64,000 nt of DNA from Marchantia polymorpha subsp. ruderalis (taxonomy: Eukaryota > Streptophyta > Marchantiopsida > Marchantiales > Marchantiaceae). Position 1 is the stretch's first letter, and every line of letters begins with the position of its first letter. Shown here piece by piece: positions 54,527 through 64,000 of this stretch. A program made the translations under genes and the position numbers. Where the stretch lies: the NCBI GenBank assembly GCA_037833965.1, contig AP031351.1, positions 25,060,501-25,124,500 of the forward strand, in the 5' to 3' direction. A model generated the notes under the pieces. The model was not told where the DNA came from, searched no databases, and saw only the letters and a program-made list of their open reading frames with translations.

Positions 54527-54577
54527 TTATAACTAGCTAGACTTAGTCATAACCAGGACTCTCTAAATACGGCACAT
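54527..54577 (+). repeat. Left terminal inverted repeat of the hAT element
   Basis: Pairs with the reverse complement of 58680-58730 without gaps at roughly three bases in four, with a core CTCTCTA-ATA-GGCA-AT. TAGTTATAAC motifs recur in and just outside it, as in hAT subterminal repeats. Confidence 0.8.
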
Positions 54578-57500
54578 ACGACACTTTTGAGTCAAAGTTT
54601 TGTATTTCGTTTTCTTAAAGTTCCGTATTTGGACCATAAATGACTTCGTTCACTTTGTAGACGCTACTAACCCACTAACAAACTTAAATTGCAGGTACCG
54701 TTTTGAACATTATTTGCCTCGAGAACCTTCCCACACACAATCTTCGCAAAATCAGTTCCAATCCATCTCTTCGTGCAGGTCCAATGTGCATCTCTTTGTG
54801 CAGGTCCAAGGTGTCCAAAGGTCGAGAGAGAGAAAATTCGAGCACGTATGAAGCAGTGTCCAATCCTTTCGAGAGAGAGAGAAGGTAGTAGAAAGAGAGA
54901 GTTGGGTCTTGTAGCAATACTGCATAATTGGCAATCGTTTCAATCAGAGGATTTGATCTCATGCACCTTCTAGATCGTGTGCTTCCTACTTGGAAGAATC
55001 TTTGTAATTACTTCCTACTGCTCAATCACGCAATCTCCCACTTACTCTCACGATCTTTCAAGCTTCTTGTTCAGATGCTGTAAAAGAAACTTGATATCGA
55101 TTCAGAATTGTGCAAAAAGAATGAAGATTTGAAAGTTTGTTGATATATCTAGTCTTTGTGCAGGTGGACATGGACGATTTTTCTACTCATAGCTATGAAA
55201 GACGAGTTAGTGTCAAAATGTGGAGCTGGATGTTGCCTTGTTGACCTTCCGCTCCTTAGGTTTCACATCTAGTACTTATTTAACCTCTTTTTTGTGCTTT
55301 GCTGGATGTGGAATGTTGCTTGCTCACAGTATGTTCAACTTATCCAATGTTGTTCCAACACTAGGTCTGTTCTATCAGCAAGCTAGTGAAGCTTATGAGC
55401 AGGCTTGTACTCGTTATGTAAATACAGTCATCAACTATGTGAGTCCTTAACTCATCCTATTGAAAACGATGATTGATTTTTTCCGTCTTCTTGTCCTTGC
55501 TCTCGTTTGTTTACATCAAGTTTGTCCTAGTGTTGCATCGTGACACAATGTATGAGAACGGAATATTGTCATACTGATGTTGTTCTATATCCGTATTGCA
55601 GCAATTTGAAAAGCTTTTCCGATTTTCTCAAAAAATGGAGGTCTTGCTGTACACAATACTTCCTGAGAAGGTTTGCTCAATTATAGCGCATGACAGACCC
55701 ATTGTTTTTTAGGCTTAGGTTTCTTTACAATATCGGGTTCTTGATCAAGTACCTTGTTACTCCAAATAATCGGCTTTAGGAGCACACGAGGCATCCATAG
55801 ATTTCTTGTTGATTTCATAGATGATGACGTTTGTTTAAGCTCTTGTGTTGTTGATTCTGGGCGTATCTTATCCATCTTACTCAGGTTGTACACCAAATTC
55901 CATTTCACATGTATTTTTCAAAGGCCGACATGAGTAAAACTATTAACGGAAGTCTTAGAGGGGTGAGTGTGTACTGGCTTTGCTTCAAGCTTGTCCGACG
56001 TATGAGTAACAATAATTTTTAGGAGAATCTTGTCGTCACAGAAAATTCATATGTACAGGATGTGACTTTCAAGTCATCATCATTCTGTTTTTCTACTTGT
56101 CCTGGTTGTGAAGCGAGGAGAGAGATGTTGGGGCGCCTTTTCTGAGTTTAAGACTTGTGTACATATTATTCATAACATAAAACAATCCATTATTTTGGAC
56201 AAGAGCGTGCAAGTTTTCTCATCTTGCGGAATTTAGATTCAGTGTGCATTAGTTCAGAGGCCATTTCTTGATTTTGAGCAGTTGCGGGTGCTTGTTGGAA
56301 TCTGCACACTATTAGTTTGTGGGATCAACTAGCTGGTGCATAGTAGGACAGGCTAGCAACAATATAACCAATGTTATAATATTGTGTGATTTGAGAACCA
56401 ATAGCTGCCTAATCTCTACTCTAAACTTCACATTTTCCGATTTGTATTTTGCTAACTATAGTTTTTGACTTTTTTCCCTAAATCTTGATGGAGTTTATTG
56501 AACCTGCTTCTAAACGACTCCGAAAAACTCCATTCCAGCAAAAATATCTATTTTAGTATGGTTTCTGTATAGCAAGTCGTGATGCTAGAACTTCTGAAGT
56601 GGTGGCAGTTAGGTGTAGATTTTGTGTATGTTTCGGACGCGAAAAACTTGTTAAAAAATCCTCTACGTCTTGGACATTTGAAGGGCCTCCTTTTAGAACA
56701 AACAACTACATGCAGCATCTGCACATCAATCATCAGGTGAGGTGGAGGGAGTATCGGAAGCTTTTGACAAAAGATAAGTACAATTATTTTGTTGTTTTTA
56801 TTAAACATGTTGAAACTATTTGTCATTTCATGGAAAATCAGTCTCCATGAGTACTTTTATAATCAGATGTTCAATTGTTTATGTGATTATAAGAGACATG
56901 CTCAGGAATGAAAATGATTTGTATGGTCAATCTTGAGCAAATGCAATGTCACTCTTTAAACTAACTGATGATGGGAATAACTGTATTCAAATTAACCAGA
57001 AAAAACAGTTTGAATTGTCAATTTGTTTTGTTGCACGAAAAATGTCCTTCTCAATGACTACTGATGCAGTTTAGGATGCGAGAGAGGTCTGTGATATTCC
57101 TAAACTTGGATTTTGTAGCGAATATCTGGTTGCTTCTTATGTTAGAACCGCATGCGCCATATCTATTGAAAATATTGCTTAGATAATCCACTCGGCCTGG
57201 ACTTTTTTTGTAGCCTTTGATGCCTCTTGTGATCTCCAGGGAGTTTCTTGGATTGATGTTTGAATTCGGTTTTATCAAAATTCTTTTATTGAAAATCTGC
57301 ACCTTATCAAACTTACTTTTTCTAGTACATATAGGATTGGCTATGTTTGAGATGTTTTGCAAGTTGTTTGATGCAGTTTGTCCCTTATGGAAAGACAAGC
57401 TAATTGGATGTTCAACTCATGGTGCTACAAATATGATAGGACATTTATCTGGAGTTGTGACACGTATTCAGGAAGTGATTAGACCAAATTTCATTCGTGT

Positions 57501-58679
57501 ATGATGTTTGTTGCATGAGATAGATATTGTGATGCAGAAGATTCATAAAAATGCTAGCTGTGGATTTCATAAGACTCTAACCTCACTGATTTTTATTTTA
57601 CGACGTCAAAAAATTTTGATAGATGAAATGCAAGCTTTTTGTCCAAATTTATCTACTACTCGTTGGGCCTCTATGTTACGTGTATCTCGTTTTTTGGTCA
57701 AAAGAAGATCTAAAATCATGGCTTATTTTGAACAAAGTGATGTTTCTCAAAAAATTCGTGACATGACTTCATTATCTTGGTGGATTATGGTTGCAGTTGT
57801 AAGCGAGCTTTTGGGGGCATGTAAGCCAGTGTGTTGGAGGTTTACAAGGAAGAAGAACTACTTTGCAACAGCCAAAGTCAGTTGTCCAAGATCTGCTAAC
57901 TAACTTATAGCGTTTTGCATGTGTAGAGCGAGTTGAGATTGAATTAAACTCATCACCAGCGTTTGACATTGTAACCTTGGATAGATGGGAAGTTAGTCAT
58001 GCCAATCTGATTGTATTAATCGAGGATCAAGGTCTGTTCATTGGCAGAGATGGACACAGACTCAAAAAGTGAAGTGTTGCATGTAGTTGGCAACCTGTTT
58101 TTGGAAGTAGTTTGTAATTTGAGCAAGGTAGAAGCTACACGTGATCAGTTGAACGAGGCAGCTTCTAGTGTTTTGCCACCTTGCTTGCCTCAGGAACTGG
58201 TAGCTATGAAGACACAAAAAATTGTTCAATTAGTTCTTAAATATCAAAATTGTCTCCAACTTTCTCGGGAACAAGAGTACATAGATAAAATAGTGGAAGA
58301 ACACAAGAAGCTTCTGGTTTTATGGACAGAGAACATCAATTTCAAAATGCTTTGAGTAGGTTGACTGAACAGTCTGATTTTTGCGAAGCTTGGAGTACTC
58401 CGAATATTAGGAACAGGTTTCCTCGACTTATGGAATTTGTAGGAGTATTAGCTTGTCCATTTCCTAATACTGCAACAGTAGAAAGCGATTTTTCAATTTT
58501 GAAATGGGAGATGATATTCATAGGTACAATATAACTCCCATGTCTCTTGAAGGTATATTACACTGTCGTCAAATTCAAAGTTTATTAAAGAAAACATGAC
58601 AGATTTATGTTATGTTCTGTATGTTACGTATTTTGTTTTCAAAATGTTCCTTATTTTGTTGTGATTCAAAATATAAGGA

Positions 58680-58730
58680 ATTTGCCCTATATAGAGAGGC
58701 TTGGTCACAACTAGTTAGATTTAGTTATAA
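58680..58730 (-). repeat. Right terminal inverted repeat of the hAT element
   Basis: Reverse complement matches 54527-54577. Just inside it, ACGTATTTTGTTTTC...GTTCCTTATTT at about 58626-58655 also matches TGTATTTCGTTTTCT...GTTCCGTATTT at 54601 in direct orientation. Confidence 0.8.
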
Positions 58731-60055
58731 CTAGGCTAACCATGAGTAACTACTTGGCTATTTCTAGTTCTATTTCACACATTCAACATCTGGTCTTACA
58801 GTGCGTCTTTTGCGTATTCGTTCTTGAAGATCGAGAAGATTAACATGAATTTGAGGCCGAACCAGAAACAACACCAATCATTAATGAGGTTGATGGAGGA
58901 GGAAAACTTGATGAAGAAACAATTTGTGATATCTAGCAACATAGCAATGGTGAAAGTGTCATATGATTCCAAATTTATTAAATTGATGCACATTGTTGTC
59001 GTCTTGTTTGAATGAATCAAATGTAATCATCAATGTAACAATTATGAATCAATTGTAATTTTTTGTGCATATTTTACAATATAAATAAGTAACAAAAATT
59101 ATATGTCATGAGAATCATTCAATTATAAAGACAAATTTTGATGATGAAATTTTTTTATTAAATTTATATACACATTTCATGTATTGAACTTAAATTTTTA
59201 GCCAATATTATTATTATTTGAATTTCCATGTAGCATAGATTTTTAAAATAATAATGTAACATGTGCTATTTCAAATCAATTGATCTAATATTCAAAGTAA
59301 ATTTGAATCTATGCATTAGTTATCATAATTAAGTATGATGAAGTGCAAAACTAGATTGTAGCTTGAATTGAAAACATCATATTGTAATAAAGTATCATAG
59401 CAATGTATGATGAACTGAAAAACGTTATATCAATTTAATTCAAATGTATGATATTGTAGCAATAAGCTTGTTGTAATATGTTTGCAAAATTCTCACATCA
59501 AATTTTTAAGTATAGAAATTTTGTATTCAATATTTTAGTTCTTTGATTTTGTATTGATCAACATATGTCATTTGAAAACACCTCATCATATATTTTCAAA
59601 ATTCAAAATTTATTTTAATCCAATAGAATATATATAGTGCTTTGCGTTTTCTTGGTTTTGATCTAAATCAACACACAACAAAATATAATGAATTTTGTAT
59701 GGGATCAATAGTGACAAGAAAGTGAACTTTTGTTGATTTTGCATTCTATGTATAGGATATCATCATCATCAAGATCAATTTTATTACTATGTGACTTCCA
59801 AGTAACTTTTGAAAACCAAACATCAATATTAGCATTCATTAGAAATCCTTTAAAGTCTAAGTTTAGCTCTCTTCGTTGCAAAACAGTAAAGAACAGTAAT
59901 TGACTTCCGCTTATGAACTCTATGACTCTGAACAAAAAATATAATGAGAGAAGATACAAAGTGAAGAATTGAGATGGTTATAATACAAAACATCTGCTAA
60001 GATTTCTAATTTTCAGTGTTATCAAAGTTACTAAGATAATGCACTAATTGTTATA
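58731..60055. other. AT-rich gene-free spacer
   Basis: Strongly AT-rich; short frames only. No protein-like sequence or clear repeat border seen. Confidence 0.45.
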
Positions 60056-60110
60056 AAAGGGCTACCGTGGACGTAGGTCACGCTACCATGGGGTGGGCGA
60101 GTGTGAGAAG
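60056..60110 (+). mobile_element. Possible solo copia LTR fragment
   Basis: TACCGTGGACGTAGGTCACG resembles the conserved 3' block of Tork-type copia LTRs (GTGGACGTAGG). No partner LTR or internal region is visible nearby. Old fragment if real. Confidence 0.35.
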
Positions 60111-60199
60111 AGGAGAGCTGCATATGACCATAGTCGATATTCTATTCAATTGGATCTATATGTCATTACATTATTGTTAGTAGTAAACTAGCAACTAAT

Positions 60200-61623
60200 G
60201 TGTCATTGTTCATAAAGTTGTGGGTGATGATTACGCGGTGTCTTGGCTAGTGTTCTTTTGCGGTTTGGAGTACAGTATCTCACGAATCTATCGCCATCCC
60301 TCCAAAGTGGGCCACTGCTGTTGTCCTGTTGGCTTCATCCTCTTCCAAGTATCTAACCCTCGTGCCCAAAGAGAGCGACAGAAATGGAACCGGGCAAGAG
60401 AGGGAGATCGAAGGAGAGGAAGAAATGTAATAGAGAAGAAAGAATAGAATCAAATGAGAAGCACGAATCATAGTGAAAAACGGAAGTAAACGTCGGACAG
60501 TTCGTTGATTGTCGCGATGTGATCCTTGATTGGAGAACGGTGGATGGATGGATGAATGGAAGCGTTCACATAAGAGTCAATTGGAGAGTCAACATATTCG
60601 CAGCCCAGAGAAGTCAAATTGCAGGAAGATATTGCGAAATTGTCGTTGGGAGGTGTATGATTGCGAGTGGGTCGCTCGTGGAATAGGATTCTTGTGTGCT
60701 TGTGCTGCGACATGTTCTGGGAGGAGAAGTTGGTTCCACGCCGCGCGAGCACATATTCCGAAGCTGAACAGGGCGAGGTACAACAATCGGCTCACAGAAA
60801 ACATGATACAAGTAGCAGGGCGGGACACTGTTCGGGCCTCGATCCGCCTCGTCGTGCGCGGGCTGGGTTGGGGGTTTCCATGGCGCCCGCGGCCCGGCCC
60901 GGCCCGGCCCGGCCTGTCGTGTCGTGTCGTGTCGTGTCGATCTGCTGTGAGGATCCGGGGGAGGGACAGCAGACGACGACGTCGACGGACATGCCGCCGG
61001 GCGAAAGCATCAAGCGCAGCGTTGAAGCGCGTCGAGGAGTTGGCATTGATGATGGTGGCGAAGAACTCCATCCATCCATCCACAGCGCTCGATCTCACTG
61101 CTCGTGTCTTGACCGTCTCGTCGGTCTGACTCTCTCTCTCTCTCCGGACGGCCTCCTGGTGCTGTGTCTGACCGAGGGACTTCTGGTGCTGCCCCGATAG
61201 GGCTCAGGGCCGGGCTGTGGAGTGGAGGGGAAGGCCAAAGCAAAGGGGAAGAGCAAAGAGAGAGAGAGAGAGAGAGAGAATTTGTGGGTTCGCCGTGCCG
61301 ACGGGTGCCGAGAGATTCAGATAGGGGCCGGGGACAATTACATATTTACCCCCTGTGCGTTTTGCCCGGCCGATAGGTTGAAGTGCCGCGCGCGTCGGCC
61401 ACCAATTCGACGGAGAACATCACCCTCACTCATGACACTCTATCGCGAGAAGGGAGTAGTACCGAAGAAGACCTTTGGGCTCTGAAACGTACAGGGGTGG
61501 CAGTTTCTCTGCTGTCGAGCTCTAGTCGGCTTGTGTTGCAGGGGCATAGCAACTGCGAACGAACGAAGAAGGCCCACATCGTAAATTGGTCGAGTTCAAA
61601 TTGCTCCCAGTCAGCCCGGGCTT
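60200..61623. promoter_or_regulatory. 5' region of the RING-CH gene
   Basis: GC-rich DNA ahead of the RING-CH ATG with simple repeats: GGATG/GAATG near 60540-60558, (GGCCC)n at 60891-60914, (TGTCG)n at 60915-60939, CATC repeats near 61067-61080 and (GA)n at about 61257-61280. It probably holds the promoter and a long 5' UTR. Overlapping open frames on both strands look like GC-driven chance. Confidence 0.45.
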
Positions 61624-64000
61624 ATGAAGGGGAACTTCTCAGAATCGGAACTGGAGTGTATTAGGGTTGAGAATGGAAGCGAGAGAGACCGAGAAAAACT
61701 CCCTCTCTTGCAGCCACCTTCAGTTTTGCAAATCGAGGTGGCCGCGGAAGCCTCAGATTCAGACGATCAAGACAAGGGAAACAGTGCTTGTTGCCGTATT
61801 TGCCTGGAATCGGAGTCCGCTGGTCTCGGTTAGTATGCTCTATGAGGATTCTGCATCTTTTTTCAGTATCACGAATCTGCAGGATTTGTTACTCAGAGGG
61901 TTTCCTGCGAAGACTTTTGGATGGGAGGCTCGACTGTGTTGTGTCATTGGAAAATCGCACTGAGCCTTGAAGTCACGCTTCACAGAATCAATGAGAATCT
62001 GTTCACTACCCGTTGAGCGTCCGAAGGAGATTTTGTTCGTAATTAACCATCTACCTTAAGTACAAGATAGTCTACGAGAACTACCCAGATCATTCTTTAA
62101 TTTTGGAAATCTCGCGATCGAGAGGCTTATTCAAGGGGGAAGTAAATCACAGAAACTAATGTTGTGGGCCTCCGCCTTTCTAAAAGAGTTAGCTGGAGAA
62201 ATTTTGCAGTCAAACAAACCTAGCTTGTCCTGGTGTACCGTCGTGAGTATGAAAGCTCAATTTGAGCACCCAAAGCATTAAGCATTTTTACGTTTTCCAG
62301 GATATCTATGTCCCCCGTGTCTGTTTTATTTCTAATCTTGCATCGTATTGGCAGGGGATGATTTGATATCACCGTGCATGTGCAAGGGAACACAACAGTT
62401 TGTGCATCGCTCGTGTTTGGATCATTGGCGGGCTGTAAAGGTGTGATACTGTCTTCCTTCAAATACCTGATTCCAGAACTTCTGAAGTTACTTTTGCATC
62501 TGTGGACCAAGGGAATCATGTCGTCTGTCCCCAGACTTTTCTTTAGCTTTGTCTTTGACAGGTACTAGATAAGTTGACACTCGATGTGTTTCTGGAGTAG
62601 CTAGTTGAAATCAGAGAACCTAGCGGCCACATTCTTTGACCAAAAGATCAGAAGTGAATGTTTTTTAAGTCTGGATGTTGGCTTTGTCAATGCAGGAGGG
62701 TTTTGCTTTCTCACATTGCACCACATGCAAGGCCCAATTTCACCTACGCCCAGAGTTGCCGGAAGATTACTCATGGCGAAAGATCAAGTTCAAACTGTTT
62801 GTGGCCCGTGATGTTCTCTTGGTCTTTCTGGCAGTCCAAACAGTATGTTCTCTTCTATCGTGTAGATTTTCCTCAGTCGTGATATGACCGTAGTTTAGAA
62901 TATGGAGCTGTCTGAAAACATCAATATGCTGCTGTATGTATGAACATCAGTTTACTTACATGTATGAACATCAGTTTACTTACATGTCCGTGACACTATA
63001 TTACACATTTCGATTACATCTCTATCGCTTTGTTACTGCTTACTGTTGGGATTTAGTCTTGTCTAGTTACGTATACACGACTATGATGGATACCTCAAGT
63101 ATACGGACGAGCTGCACGAGCCGCACTAACGATGATGATTCTGTGCAGACCGTCTCCGCATTGGGAGGAGTGACGTACCTGATGGACTACAATGGGCAGT
63201 TTCGTAACTCGTTCAGCGATGGTTGGGACCGAGTGCTTTCAAAACACCCCATTCCTTTCTACTATGGGCTGGGTATGCATCTCACCAGTTTTGGTCCTGT
63301 GTTTTGGATTTTCTTCTTCTCTGTGGGACCGGAGTGCGAACAATAATTGCCACCGAAGCCTGTTCTTTGCACACTCAAAATACCTGGTTGTGCTTTGATG
63401 CAGGCCTACTGTCAAATGTGGGCTTGCTTTCTCTCTGCCTTCTCCGACCTAAGTTATCACCCTCAAAAAGTAATGAAGATTTGGGCACCAAGAGTCTTCG
63501 GACCCTAAAGATTTGGTTTCACTCTCCTTGATCCCCGCGGCCCCCAGCCTCCCCCCTCGTCTCTCCCTCCCCCCGAATCAACACACTACATCTAGACGGA
63601 AGCATTCGTCGAGCCCCATTTATAATATCGGAACTTAGGGCTTCAGGATGCGTGTTTGAGCTTGTAAAGTTAATCTGCTGGAACGAATTAGGAAAACAAG
63701 TAACGCAGCAAGGATGGTAAACCACCTCGAATTCATATGATCTAGAAAACTACAAGTTTGCCAACCTGTCTGATTTGCTTTGTGAAGCCTATGGTCTGTG
63801 GATGATCTTTGATGATGTGTCTGGTCGTGCAGGCGTCTTCATCTTCTTTGTCATTCTTGGTATCAGTGGCCTTGTCGTGCACTGCTCTTCAGTAACGAAC
63901 CATGATCCATGCATGGGAGGTTGCCGAGATGCTTGTTACGGCTGGGGTATACTTGATTGCTTTCCCGCTTCCGTTGAAGCATGTGGGGCGCTTCTGGTGA
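61624..64000 (+). CDS. Membrane RING-CH (RINGv, MARCH-like) E3 ubiquitin ligase, N-terminal part (runs off right edge)
   Basis: Exons 61624-61828, 62355-62440, 62696-62842, 63149-63272 and 63833 to the edge, with matching phases, give about 243 residues. The C4HC3 zinc ligands are complete across three exons: CRICLESE, PCMCKGTQQFVHRSCLDHW, SHCTTCKAQFHL. The acidic, polar N-terminus (residues 1-53) precedes it. Then comes KIKFKLFVARDVLLVFLAVQ (first membrane span), TYLMDYNGQFRNSFSDGWDR, ILGISGLVVHCSS within a second span, and CYGWGILDCFPASVEACGAL leading into a third. This order is shared by a conserved plant RINGv family. Role by family: E2-dependent ubiquitination of membrane proteins at the ER or endosomes. 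Target unknown. ATG 61624 is the first in frame with the ring. Confidence 0.93.
62937..62984. repeat. Exact tandem duplication of 24 bp in a RING-CH intron
   Basis: TGTATGAACATCAGTTTACT plus TACA occurs twice head to tail with no difference, inside intron 3. Confidence 0.95.

Larger units (their letters stand above)
54527..58730 (+). mobile_element. Decayed hAT-family DNA transposon
   Basis: Coding pieces on the plus strand follow hAT order. A BED-type zinc finger at about 56599-56790 has CRFCVCFGREKLV...MQHLHINH. The catalytic-domain part at 57217-57900 has LIGCSTHGATNMIGHLSGVV, MLHEIDIVMQK and NLSTTRWASMLRVSRF. The C-terminal dimerisation block at 58400-58520 has FPRLMEFVGVLACPFPNTAT then VESDFSILKWE. 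The transposase is spread over several frames with stops (for example between 57501 and 57508, and after 57903), so it is not functional as it stands. The 51-bp terminal inverted repeats are at 54527-54577 and 58680-58730. The first 2 kb (54.6-56.6 kb) is leader with no conserved protein. No clean 8-bp target duplication is seen, which may mean the true ends lie a little further out. Confidence 0.85.

Noticed and set aside
60530-61200. Overlapping frames of up to 199 codons before the RING-CH gene
   Set aside because: They run through GGCCC and TGTCG simple repeats and overlap each other on both strands; better explained as 5' UTR and promoter.

Overview
The window looks like nuclear DNA of a land plant, most likely a bryophyte (liverwort-like). 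The basis is the gene set (KIN-13A kinesin, PAP15/23-type purple acid phosphatase, plastid-type TilS, plant NOC2, plant RING-CH ligase), GT-AG introns of about 50 to 1,400 bp, GC-rich gene starts and AT-rich transposon-filled spacers. The species assignment is inference. Exon joins were worked out by eye from homology, splice sites and phase. Each full model given (phosphatase, NOC2, CCDC174-like, KIN-13A) closes to a whole number of codons.

Layout. 1-16 kb is compact and genic: the 5' end of an electron transfer flavoprotein beta gene (minus, running off the left edge) diverges from a purple acid phosphatase gene (plus). An intronless tRNA(Ile)-lysidine synthetase gene and a small conserved unknown gene follow (both minus). 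The unknown gene diverges from NOC2 across a spacer with a double telo-box. A CCDC174-like coiled-coil gene comes next. 16-20 kb has no gene I can support but holds a 50-bp near-perfect palindrome. 19.9-27.9 kb is a 12-exon KIN-13A gene (minus) whose tenth exon carries a coding minisatellite of 19 units. 27.9-33.6 kb is GC-rich promoter and spacer sequence.

33.6-38.3 kb appears to hold an unrecognised minus-strand gene for a Cys-rich single-pass membrane protein. Six exons are phase-compatible and a signal-peptide-like start lies upstream. 38-60 kb is repeat territory: AT-rich spacer, an old Ty1/copia (Tork-like) element at about 42.8-53.6 kb, a GC-rich 4.9-kb element nested inside it (TG...CA ends, 5-bp target duplication, no visible LTR pair), and a decayed hAT DNA transposon at 54.5-58.7 kb with about 51-bp terminal inverted repeats. 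60-64 kb returns to genic sequence with a GC-rich 5' region and the first five exons of a membrane RING-CH E3 ligase gene that runs off the right edge.

The host genes are not a single pathway. They cover mitochondrial electron transfer, phosphate scavenging, plastid tRNA modification, 60S ribosome assembly, microtubule depolymerisation and membrane-linked ubiquitination. The most unusual items are the kinesin repeat expansion, the unrecognised Cys-rich membrane protein gene, the nested element, and a set of near-perfect short palindromes scattered through the non-genic half.
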